From: Isoetes taiwanensis
Lineage: Eukaryota > Streptophyta > Lycopodiopsida > Isoetales > Isoetaceae
DNA: 64,000 bases
Direction: 5' to 3'
NCBI GenBank assembly: GCA_021234155.1
Contig: JAJEKV010000200.1
Span: forward strand, 88,001 to 152,000
Every line of letters begins with the position of its first letter. Within the stretch, counting starts at the first letter, position 1. Under the pieces are notes generated by a model. The model saw only the letters and a list, made by a program, of their open reading frames with translations. It was not told the DNA's origin and made no database searches. This document shows, in pieces, positions 47,023 through 56,800 of this stretch. The translations under genes were made by a program, and so were the position numbers.

Positions 47023-47444
47023 ATGGCAAAATTTGCATCTTGCAAATTAGCTCCTCTCATGCCGGCGAGTTAGGACAGTTCCATGCCGGGCTTCTTTCAG
47101 TGCAGATAGCTCCGGAGGGTTGACACCAGAATTGAAACAATCACTTGATAAATTTGTGAGGGAGCACAAGATAGTACTCTTCATGAAGGGGACTAAGGTG
47201 TTCCCTCAATGTGGCTTCTCAAACACTGTAAATCAGATACTTAACAGCTTAAATGTGCCATATGAGATCAGAAACATTCTAGAAGATGATGGGTCTGCGT
47301 CAAGGCTTGAAGGAGTACTCAAACTGGCCCACATTTCCACAACTGTACATCGATGGAGAGTTTTATGGCAGGTGTGATATTGCATTACGAGCATATCAAA
47401 GTGGAGAGCTGAAAGAGGCAGTAGAGAAGGCTATGTGCTCCTGA
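47023..47444 (+). pseudogene. Chloroplast-type monothiol glutaredoxin, frameshifted intronless copy
   Basis: The core frame from 47120 reads LTPELKQSLDKFVREHKIVL, FMKGTKVFPQCGFSNTVNQI and [17 protein letters not shown] one-base shift near 47295 is needed to continue with [29 protein letters not shown] and the end AVEKAMCS, then TGA at 47442. The CGFS active site (here PQCGFS) is that of monothiol glutaredoxins, which carry Fe-S clusters. The sequence is closest to the plastid GRXS14/CXIP1 type. A possible transit-peptide start (MAKFASCKLAPLM, 47023) runs into a stop at 47071 in another frame. Two breaks and no introns suggest a retrocopy, although no poly(A) tail was seen. Confidence 0.75.
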
Positions 47445-48770
47445 GTAAGTACAGATCTACAACTATTTAAATATGCATTACCTGTAGCCAAGCATTTAGT
47501 TGGTGGTTAAACCACAAATTCATTGCCCTGCATTGTGTTCCGTGATGGCTATGTAGAATGAATCAAGGTCCCCGTAAATTTACTTTTGTAGTATTCAATC
47601 GGTATGATATAGTATAAAAGCAAGAGGGCAAAGGTTACAATTGGCCAAGATTTCTACGATCGGGTAGCCATAAACCATTAACAAAATTACTTGTTCTTCC
47701 ATTAGCTTGGCAGGTCTCTCGAGGTACTAAAAAATGAATCCGGTGGAATTTTATTCAAAGAATTGGCGGCGATTAGTACTAGCATATTGTTATTTGATTG
47801 TTGTTGGATTGGGATTCACGACTCTACAATTCCATTTATTTATTGGCAACATATGCAATTTACTAATGCTATTTCCTCCTCGAATTTTTTGCAAAGAACA
47901 AGTTCTAAGAAACAACAAGTTCTAAAGGGGATGGTAATCTTGCATTTTCTTCTATCAGAGTTGAATATGTATGCTTGTGTGCTCCCATGCACTTTTAGTT
48001 AGAGCTTTTTCTTTTGCTATTTTGCAGCATCATTAACTAGTTTTTCCTTATTTCAATGTAGGAGCAGCAGCACTGGCACTTGTAACCTAAGCTTTTGCGA
48101 TGCAGGCACCCAGTCTAGGACTTCTCTAAATAGGGCTTTTGGGAATATATTTTCACCTATCGCCCTTCTATAGCTGGCCCTTCTATCTTCACAAAGCAGA
48201 AGCCATTTGCCCATTTTTGGCGTCAAAACCTTCATACAGACCATTTATAAGTGTCATTGCATGTTGTACTGTATCTTTATACGGTTTCAAGGTAAATGTT
48301 GAACATAGTAGCTTTAATAAAAGAGTGTTCTATAGACAAAGTTTGTTGGCTTTACTTTTAGAGGATATGGGCGGTACTCAAACAAAAAATGTTGATGTTG
48401 TATGATTTGCTTGAGGATATCTGCTCCATGATGTTTACATGCGTGTTCCTTTATGTATGTGTTTGATTCTCTTGAGCCGTACAATGCAATCAAAACACAT
48501 ATGATGTTGTCTTGCTTATCAATTCATTACATGAGGCAAGAATAACCATGAGAGCCTTGACAGAAAGGCAGCATGTCAAGACTTTATGGATAATGTAACG
48601 TATGCGGCTCGAGTAGCTTCCGCCAGGCTTGCTACTTCTAATATCTCGAAGTATCTATTTCATTTGAACTCGTCCAAGTGTGATGTAATATTTGTTTTTT
48701 GCCCCGAAGGGGCAAAAAAGTTTTTAACCTATAACACAAACCATTATATTACACGCCTTAAAATTAAATT
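47445..48770. other. Intergenic sequence
   Basis: No gene is recognised. A perfect 11-bp-stem hairpin (TTTTTTGCCCC, loop GAA, then the complement) lies at 48695-48719. It resembles a bacterial terminator but has no gene upstream and is more likely chance or a short foldback. Confidence 0.4.
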
Positions 48771-49080
48771 CCCCCTAAAACCCCCTTTTGTTTGGGTGCA
48801 TATTCACACGGGGGGTGACGTAGGGCAGCGAGAGCCCCTGTAATTATGTTTGGCACGTACAAAATCAACATCATATAGTATATTGCCTGAAATCTTATAG
48901 TATTTTGCAAATCTTGTTATACAATATAACAAATTCTATACATCTATACCCCACAAACGAGGAACTTTGTGTACGGTGTAGGTTAAGGAATAAGGGGTGA
49001 ATATGCCTATCCAACAGCTCTCGTTGCCCGGAGTCATCCCCCGTGTGAATATGCACTCAAACAAAAGGGGGTTTTAGGGG
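48771..49080. repeat. MITE-like repeat, copy B, with about 60-bp inverted ends
   Basis: The left end CCCCCTAAAACCCCCTTTTG continues to TTTGGGTGCATATTCACACG. The right end is its reverse complement with few mismatches, giving terminal inverted repeats of roughly 60 bp. The internal sequence matches copy A at 41082-41393. Copy B is the better preserved. I could not define a clear target duplication. Confidence 0.85.
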
Positions 49081-49589
49081 CAATGTTACAAGAAAAGAAC
49101 CATAGAATTCAGGTCTATGCCTAACATATTGTATTGGGTGCTCAATGATATGTTTTAAGAAATGCAATATCGTTGTATTTTTTAATTGAGTTGAATTTAT
49201 CATCCAGATACTTTTCAGGCGATTGTGATCCTCATTGTTATGCACATAACATGTATGCACCTATTATTAACGGCTCGTACTGTCTACCAATTGGAATATA
49301 TGGAACGTTCATGCTTTTAAGATTGATATCGTGCCCTTAGAAAGATTAGAGTACTTAAGTCGTATTTAATTAAAGTGGGACTCATTCCATTCCCTTCGGA
49401 ACCCTGTTAATTTACACGAAAAGGAGCACCCCGACCCGAAAACTATCCTTAATTCGAATTTTTGTCTGTTATTGTGCATCCAAGCTTTCTTCCAGTTTTC
49501 CCTGGATAGCGAGTCGAGAACAAGAACAATGCAACTAAAACAAAGGAAATTCATTAAAGATTGAAACCAAAGCTCTAGTTGAAAAAGAA

Positions 49590-50112
49590 TTTTTATTAAT
49601 AAATTGAATAGGTACAATGTATTTTACATCGGACGCAGAGACCATGGCGGCATCGTGGTAGGTGGTCCACCTTAGGGGATTAACTTGCGACGCTTCTTCA
49701 CGCCGACTGTAAGCCTTGGGGGCAACCTGAAGAGTGTGGAATGCCTCACGTGGAGGTGCCTCTGGAGCCACCGGCTGACCTGTCCACCCGACTTCTCCAC
49801 TCTCCTCCCGCAGCTTTTCATCGAATATGCTCCATCCCCAACCCCCGTGGATGTTATGCAATGCTTGCAAGATGCTTTGAGCTTCCTGGACTTCATGAAA
49901 TTTCTTCGCGTCTTCTTTATCCCGAGGGTGTGCATGGCGTCTGCATTCACGAGCAACCTTATCCCAAAGGCCGGGCAAGAGTGTAGCGTGAGCGGGATCT
50001 ATGCCAGAACGGTATCTCTTCCGCCTTGAGCGGGATCTGTGCCGCCTGGAGCGGTCTCTGTGATGCCTGAACGGGATCTGTGCTGGTGTCGGATCTGTGC
50101 CTGAACCACCTG
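49590..50112 (-). CDS. C-terminal Arg/Ser-rich exon of the outer HAD gene
   Basis: After an acceptor-like CTTGCTCCAG (near 50113), the frame reads RHHRDRSRRHRSRSRRKRYR and then LPGLWDKVARECRRHAHPRD with a stop at 49535. The RS-dipeptide start resembles splicing-factor tails. It follows the HAD exon by about 500 bp of palindrome-bearing sequence, so its membership in the same gene is inference. Confidence 0.45.
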
Positions 50113-50239
50113 GAGCAAGGAGAGTCTATGATTAACAATTACGGTGCCATTAGTCAAAACGAAGAAAAGAATGGTGAAATCAAATTACAATAGAGAACAT
50201 TCATTCCATATAACTGCATCCAATCACGTGAAAAGTAGT

Positions 50240-50518
50240 CTTTCTCGACTCGCGAGTCGAGAAAGGCCCGGAAAAGTCAAAGTACAACCATTTCCATTAG
50301 AATATGGTTGCATCCAATCACACGTGGAAGCATACAAATGGTTGCGTCAACGAGACAAGCAGTGTCTTTCTCGACTCGCGAGTCGAGAAAGGCCCAGGAA
50401 ACCCAATGTACAACCATTATCATAATAGATTATGGCTGCATCCAGTCACACAAACAAACATACAAATGGTTTCATCAACAGGACAAGCATGCCTTTCTCG
50501 ACTCGCGAGTCAAGAAAG
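50240..50518. repeat. Three tandem ~126-bp units, each with a perfect or near-perfect 26-bp palindrome
   Basis: Palindromes CTTTCTCGACTCG plus its reverse complement lie at 50240-50265, 50366-50391 and 50493-50518 (the last with one mismatch), spaced 126 and 127 bp. The intervening sequence also repeats (GCATCCAATCACA, TACAAATGGTT, GACAAGCA). The array lies between the HAD exon and the RS-rich exon. Confidence 0.9.
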
Positions 50519-50620
50519 CCAGCGAAAACTCAATATACATGTATATTCATTACAAAACATAGTACATTTCTTCACGTTTCTTTACAATATTCACACAATT
50601 TGACTATCTGAAAGCAGAGG

Positions 50621-51460
50621 TCACTCTTCTTGATCACCAAAATATTTGTCGTCCATAGCTTTCATGATCGCGCGGCTCTCTGGATCGGGTTCCTTGAGGC
50701 TCGGATAGTTCCTAATCACATCGGCCACAAGAATGGCAAAGAGGGATTCCGCCAAGACAGGACAAAGTCCGAAAGACAACCTATCCGTCTCATACTCTTC
50801 TGGTCGATAAGTCTTAGCAATGATTGTATTTTGCGAGTTATGATAGCACTTGTAGGCGGAGTCGTCTATGATCAGCGTGTTGTGTTTGCCAAAGTCCGGG
50901 AATTGTTCATAAACCCTGTCCAGCCTTTTCACCATAATATGCTTTCCCTTTGTGATGGCTGGATCGAGGTCTGACACTTTCGTTTCCCCAAACAAACTTG
51001 AACTTCAAAACTGGAAGGCCGATAACACCAAGAACATTGACAATATTTTTCTTTGTCATACAAGACCATATGGCCACTTCGAATCCCCGTTCCAGGCACC
51101 ATTCAACAATTTCCTTTGCTCTAGGCCTCGGATACACGATTTTATGCTCCATTTTCGTCGGGATCTGCGAGGTGTTAAGCTCAGGGACGTCTTTATCGTG
51201 GTATACTGCAGCTAATACTCCATTGACGTCAAATATTACAAGCTTGGTTGGACCAGCTGGATCCCAGTTGGAGTTTGGCTCTGACCATATTTCCGGTTCA
51301 TCGGGATCCATATGCGGGATCATTATTTTGTCAGCTGCTTTCTGGCTGCCCGCAGTGTCTTGCTCTTGATTGTCTTTGGGGAGTGCAGTGTTCTCCTCGC
51401 GACGTGAACCGCCACTAGATATTGTCAATGATCCAAAGTCGTTGACTTCGATCTCCCTGA
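50621..51460 (-). CDS. FCP1/SCP-like HAD phosphatase domain of the outer gene
   Basis: The exon carries a Ser/Asp-rich lead, then TKLVIFDVNGVLAAVYHDKD (motif I, about 51240), YPRPRAKEIVEWCLERGFEV followed by AIWSCM (motif II, about 51070) and, in a frame shifted by about 50990, NTLIIDDSAYKCYHNSQNTI (motif IV, about 50860). It ends GDQEE at 50621. Motif I is D-x-N-G-V, not the usual D-x-D-x-T. Plant FCP1-like proteins with D-x-N exist, so this may be normal for the subfamily. The substrate is unknown. A frameshift near 50990 breaks the domain. Confidence 0.75.
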
Positions 51461-51492
51461 AATGATGAGAGATGTCAGATAGGAAACGCGTT

Positions 51493-51514
51493 TTCTCGAC
51501 TCGCGAGTCGAGAA
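51493..51514. repeat. Palindrome copy in an intron of the outer HAD gene
   Basis: The 22-bp core TTCTCGACTCG plus its reverse complement lies within the intron between the exons ending at 51564 and starting near 51460. A partial GTCGAGAATGGAAAAAAGT phrase is repeated just after it. Confidence 0.9.
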
Positions 51515-51563
51515 TGGAAAAAAGTTAAAAGTCGAGAATGGAAAAAAGTCGAGCAAAGTGAAC

Positions 51564-51808
51564 TCACCTCAATCTCGGATTCTCAAGAATTTGTTCCGCA
51601 ACATTCTGGTCTAAACCTTCGACATTCTCTTCTCCGTCAGGTTTCTCTCCTTCGCTCTCAGGTTTGTCTTCGTCATCATCGTCCTTACTGCTTCCATTTG
51701 TCTTCCTCCCTTTGAAATGCTCATGAAGCAGATCCAGGTATGACTGAATGGTTTCAACCATGTCCTTATTTCTAATCACGGATATAGGTTTCATTCCATA
51801 AAGCATAG
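51564..51808 (-). CDS. Acidic exon of the outer HAD gene, directly left of the transposon
   Basis: The frame reads LYGMKPISVIRNKDMVETIQ, then an Asp/Glu-rich linker (SSKDDDDEDKPESEGEKPD) and LDQNVAEQILENPRLR, ending at a GTGAGT donor at 51566. Its upstream end is cut by the transposon right after the ATAG target copy. Joined to 58726, the reading is GLFSQGAM followed by LYGMKP in one frame. The LDQNVAEQI motif resembles MVDQNVD upstream of the HAD domain in element 3. Confidence 0.7.
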
Positions 51809-51838
51809 GGGTGTAAATTTGATAGTGGTACCCCAAAA
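51809..51838 (+). repeat. Left terminal inverted repeat of element 3
   Basis: It starts GGGTGTAAATTTGATAGTGG immediately after the ATAG target copy. Inside are TTTAAGTGCTTTAGGTGCTT words (51859-51878). Confidence 0.95.
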
Positions 51839-52148
51839 GCACTGTCCGGACACTTGCTTTAAGTGCTTTAGGTGCTTATTCCTCGATCAAAATTTAGAGT
51901 AACGAATTATGAGGTTGTTATTCCAGAAATAGCAATCCTCTTCCGAGGAGGAAGGGATCGATGACATGGATTGATTCTTTGGGCGCGGGAATTGATTTCT
52001 TAGTTGATTCTACCGGATGGCGGGATTTCTTGGATGGCGGGAATTTGTATCAGTTCTTGCTATCATTCTTCAATTCCGGAATAAACTAGTTCATTTCAAT
52101 TGCAATTCTGACAAATTAGAATTGCAATTCCTTGATCATATCAATTTC

Positions 52149-55100
52149 ATGGCAAGTTCTCCTGAAAGCATTGATTCTGCTAAACGAAGAATTTACTTGG
52201 AGCTAGAATCCAGGAGAAAACGAGAATCCAAAAAGAGGATTAGAGAATTGGAGAAGGAGAACATTGCACCTTTAGTACAGAAGAAAAAAGAACGTTCTCT
52301 GAGTCAAAGAAGACAACAGGAACTTTCAAAAGAGTTAGAGGATTCTTTTTTCACATTGTAAGGAATTGTCTTTGATGATGATTCAAAAGGAATAGTAGCA
52401 CACAGTTTTTTAAAAAGGATCAAACATTTACCACATGTTACTATAGCAGATCCCAAGGAATTTCATGTGATGAAAGATATGATTTCCAATGTGAGAGAAA
52501 CCATGCAGGCACAAAAATTTCAAAGAAGTATTGATGTACTCCAAGCAAGGAAGACCACCCTCCAAATGACAGCTTCCACAGTTAAAGGGACTAATCAGAG
52601 AGCAATTTCAAGGCTTCTTTCAATTCCCAAGAAAACTGTAGCCCAGGCATTTAGAAGACGAATATGTGCAGAGTTTGATGCTGGTCCATGGTCAATGCAT
52701 GCAAGGAAGAAGAGATTTGATGCACTTTCCCCAGAAGAGATAAGTGTTGTGAGAAGGTTTTGGCATGAGAATACACGAGTTTCACCTTATAAAAAACATG
52801 TTAGAAAGCATGTAACTGAGAGTGGTGAGAAAATTGATCATCCAATACATTTGCTAGAAGTGACACAGGTATTCCTTGAACCATTTATTTGTTATTCTCA
52901 TGCTTTTTTAGTTTCTATATTTCTTACATGGTTCTGAAATCTATTTTTTTTTTTTTGTTCAGTTGCAACTATACCTTGCTTTTGAAAAGGAACATCCTGA
53001 TATGAAGATATCCCAACAGACTTTTGAAAGATTGAAACCAAGCTATATTAGGAGGCTTCAAGAAAGAGAAACATGTTGTTGCCAATACCATCTGCATCTT
53101 GAGTTTGCCATGCAAGCCATAAATAACATGAGGACTGATCCTTATGGTGTACACAAAGATTGCAAGTGTAAGTGCAGAATTTGTGGTTCGGGTCCAACAT
53201 GTATTGCTAAAGAAAACACAATCAAATCAACTAGTGATTATTGGAGACAAATTGTGTGCGCTAAGGATGAGAATGATGAATGGCACAAGCATGCATGTCT
53301 AATGCAGACATGTACAAAGTGTGGTTTGAAGAGGCAAGTGTGGTTTCCCTGCAATTTCCAGTTTTGATTGCCTTGATTTTAACATATTTGATTGCTTTAA
53401 TGTAGGCTACCAACATGCCACAGAGAGAAGGTTAAGAATAATAAGCAGGATGTTAATTGGAAAGTGTTTGAACAGGTAAAAGTAATTTAGATTTTACTGA
53501 GTTGGGTGTGTGTTAGTGTAGAGGTAAATTAAAGCTTTATCCTCTTACGCAAAGAAGAAGTACGAACAAGAAAACTAGGGCTGGCAAGAAACCTTCAAAG
53601 GTTACAAGATTGGCATACAAATCAGGTTCTCCTTTTGAATTCCATGAGCATGCAACTAAAACTCGAAGACATTTGTTCCACATAATTCTGAGCTCATTGG
53701 CAAACAAAACAATTCAGGGCAATGTTTGACAAAGATTTGCGATGATACTATTGTCTCTGTGATAGATTTTGCAGAGAATTATGGATTTAAAATTCAACAA
53801 GAAGCTCAATCTTGCCAGCATATCTTGATCAGTCTCCATTCTTGTACACATCACTTATAGAAGAATGAGAAAATCAGAGGCAGAAGCAAGACAAAAGAAG
53901 GAAGAAGATGACAAAGAGATTAAAAAGAAAAATGCTGCAAAAGAGAAAAGAAAAAACTCATTGAAAGGAATTGTGAAGGAGACTCACTTCTATATCAGTG
54001 ATGACAAAACTCATGATACTGAGTTTGTCCAGCTTTGTCTCCAAAATCATGCAGATTGGCTAAAATCTATGGGAATTAACTATAACAAACATGTTTTCTG
54101 GAGTGATGGCTGTTCTTCACAGTTTAAGTCTGCAAGACCATTTTACTTCCTTGGTAGGTTTCACAAACATCTTCAAAAGGATATTCTCTGGAATTTTTTT
54201 GCTAGCTCACATGGAAAAGGTGAGCATGATGGTGCTGGAGCTGTCATCAAGAGGGATGATGGAAAGAAATTGCAGTGTGCAAAGGAGGTGGTTGCATTTC
54301 TTAGGTGGTACTTCAACAACAATCCCACTGATAATGACATAACAAGGTATACTTTACTGGTTTTCCTCTGCATACTTAAAGCACTTATGCACTTAAAGCA
54401 CTTAAGCACTTAGAAATTAAGGGCATGAATATATAAATTGTTTGTGTATGTGGTTTTTAATGGGCTACTCTATTATGTAAAACATGATATTTCCCAGCCC
54501 TAAATCAAGATTGTCTTCTTTTTTTATTTTTTGATATCGATATTCTTCAACTGTTTCAGCACTGAAAGCACTTACAGCACTAAGCACTTGTGCAGGTACT
54601 TCTGGGAAATTGATCCCTCAAAAATAGATAGATCTGAGAGATTTGACTGTCACACTTTGAAAGGAACTACACAACTCCATTGCATAAGACCATGTGACAA
54701 GGACAACACTCTAAAGGTAGCTTATAGACCTCTCTCATGCTTCTGTGAGAATTGTGTTCAATTCCAATGGGACTCCTGCACCACGAAGTCACGCATTGAT
54801 GGTTGGGAAACTACTGAACTAAAACTGAAGGAGATTAAAGCAACTAATGATGCTAATAAAGCATCAGATGAAGACTTGCAGATAGAAGTAGAAGATGAAC
54901 ATGAAGAAGAGGAAGATGAGGAAGACTATGACATAGCTAGTTCTATGGTAGAGGTTGGAGATAATTTTGCTGTCAATGCAGAGGAAGGTAATGAAGAGGG
55001 GGTTGATTTTTATGTATTGAAGTGCACAGAAGCAAAGAACACTTTGCTTGAGGATTATGTGGATGGATGGGGAAATGTATTTGGAGTTGAATCTGTTATT

Positions 55101-55526
55101 GTCTCAGGATATTACTATAAACAGGTGGGTGGTCTCAAATTTGAGCTACTGGATGACCAGCCTGTGGCTAGTGTGTATAGCCACCTTGTAAGATTAGCTA
55201 ACTTTGAAATGATTGCAGATGAAGAGGATGGTATGTTGTATACTATGACACTTGCCAACAGACTATATGTAGCCTCCCAAACTCAGCTTAAATTCTATGG
55301 TCAAACTCAGCTTAAATACTGTTCATATGGTATGGACTCAATTACTATTCATAGTTTGACTATTAAAGCAAAAGCACTCAAACATCAATGCAATTGTAAC
55401 CTGAAAGTCTTGTATTTATGTTCCTGTATTACATCAAAATTGTGGCATATCTGCCTATATAACATGTACAAAATTGTGGCATGTCTGCCCGAGTTATATA
55501 TAAGTCTTCACTATTTCAATATATAA
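52149..55526 (+). pseudogene. DDE transposase, copy 3 (element 3, multi-exon, broken)
   Basis: The reading starts at ATG 52149 (MASSPESIDSAKRRIYLELE). Blocks continue at 52467-52868, then an intron (52869-52962), 52963-53333, a likely GC-AG intron (53334-53405), and 53406-53475. The catalytic core has Asp in VIDFAENYGF (about 53764), Asp in WSDGCSSQFK (about 54106) and Glu 39 residues on in SHGKGEHDGA. An intron at 54347-54595 precedes YFWEIDPSKIDRSERFDC and the Cys-rich C-terminus (CFCENCVQFQWDSC), followed by an acidic stretch. Frame changes near 52360, 53560-53720 and 53820 make it non-functional as read. The start is supported by similarity to the N-terminus of copy 2. Confidence 0.8.
53334..53405 (+). 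other. Probable GC-AG intron in transposase copy 3
   Basis: The donor is GAG|GCAAGT and the acceptor AATGTAG|GCTACC. Splicing joins CGLK to RLPTCHREK, matching CGIKTLPICPRER in copy 2. GC donors with an otherwise strong consensus are a known minor class in plants. Confidence 0.6.
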
Positions 55527-55555
55527 CCTGTAACCTGCATGAATCTGGTCTCAAC

Positions 55556-56397
55556 TTAACCTGAATTCTGAATCAACTTCTGCATTCTATCTCTGTGTCC
55601 TGAAGTATGAAAGGTCTCCCTTAACCATTGTAGCTGACCTTTGCAATATTGTTTTACCATTTCAGTGGTTTCCTTTCCCAATTCAAACTCTGACATTGTT
55701 TCTAGAATTCTGAGAGCATCCTCTGTGTACTGATCTGGCCTACAATGCTCCTTTAGAATGTTAGAGAAATCATCAACCATTGCCACATCCTTAAATACTG
55801 GCAGGAATTGGTCCAATACATAATCATCTGCATCCAAATTAAAGCCTGGAATCAAAAGAGATGTGAAAGGTGGAGAGGCAAATGTTTATGAATGCTATCA
55901 TCCAACAATATGCAATTGCCCTCATATTGTGGGTATTCACTAAAAACTGCAGATAAAGGTTTTAAGTACAATGGTTTTTCAGATCGGATGGGCCACTTGA
56001 AAGGATCTCTAAGCAATGGGTCTGATCCCAAATAAATACAAAGTCATGCCTAATAACGGGTGCTATGACATCCACAACTTCATTTACATTAACCCTGTTC
56101 ATGGATGACCAAATTGCTATGTCAAAGTGTACCATTGCTGCCTGCAGAAATTCCCGTGCATGAGGCCTTAAAACAACCAATTTCTTGCTTGTTTTTGTAA
56201 TCCACAATCTGCTGTCCACACGTACAGGATTGTTCCTACTGTATGTCCTCACTAGAACACCATCCACATCTAAAATAAGAAGTTTCCTCTTCAAAGAGGA
56301 CTTTGCTGTACACCTATCATTCAAAAAATATAAAGTAAACACCAACTCAAACACAAACACAAACAGAAATTTAAAATACTAAATTAATAATAACCTG
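55556..56397 (-). pseudogene. FCP1/SCP-like HAD domain of element 3 (one frameshift)
   Basis: The exon at 56317 and below reads KSSLKRKLLILDVDGVLVRT (motif I, intact D-x-D), then VVLRPHAREFLQAAMVHFDI with AIWSSMN (motif II), then HDFVFIWDQ. A one-base shift near 56010 continues with LYLKPLSAVFSEYPQYEGNC and ILLDDSIHKH (motif IV, about 55900), and after another shift GFNLDADDYVLDQFLPVFKD down to 55556. A short upstream exon (QNVEQMVDQNVD) precedes a 70-80-bp intron. Its 3' end lies about 30 bp from the convergent transposase's last stop at 55526. It is the only one of the three HAD copies here with the full D-x-D. Confidence 0.8.
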
Positions 56398-56432
56398 TCA
56401 ACATTTTGATCAACCATTTGTTCAACATTTTG

Positions 56433-56754
56433 GGGTAAAAGCATGTTAGGGTGTCCCTTAAAAAGTATTATTTAGTGACTAAAAAGGTACCTAAAAAGGT
56501 AGCCAGGACTGGGTACTGGGTACCTGTATAATATTTCAATATAAGGTATGTTTTAGAACTTTTTATATATATATTGGTCTCCGATAGCATTATCTTTATC
56601 TTAACTTTGAATATTACCATGTCCTTGACTTTTATTTTGGATTTTTGTATTAGTTTTAATGAAAAGAAAAATGAGAAAGTACCCAGTTCTGAAGTACCTA
56701 GTGTATGTACTTTTGCAGGTTCCAAAAGTGGTACACCCTAACATGCTTTTACCC
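56433..56754. mobile_element. 322-bp MITE with TIRs and 4-bp TSD, related to elements 2 and 3
   Basis: Perfect 22-bp inverted ends begin GGGTAAAAGCATGTTAGGGT, and TTTG flanks both sides (56429-56432 and 56755-56758). The end sequence is alignable with that of element 2 (GGGTGAAAGTATGCTGGTGG). It has no coding capacity and is likely a non-autonomous relative mobilised by the same transposase type. It sits inside the RING/HAD gene of element 3. Removal with one TTTG joins FQDQNVEQ and MVDQNVD in one open frame. Confidence 0.9.
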
Positions 56755-56800
56755 TTTGGTCTTGAAATACAATTGTACCTGAACATTCAAACATCTATAG

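Noticed and set aside
47734-47950. AT-rich stretch that looked like transferred organelle DNA
   Set aside because: I could not match it to a specific chloroplast or mitochondrial gene by eye.
48695-48719. Perfect hairpin followed by an A/T run, resembling a rho-independent terminator
   Set aside because: The window is eukaryotic nuclear DNA and no gene ends there.
50240-50518. Regularly spaced repeats that could suggest a CRISPR array
   Set aside because: The 126-bp units have related, not unique, spacers, there are only three units, the context is an intron-bearing plant gene, and no cas genes are present.
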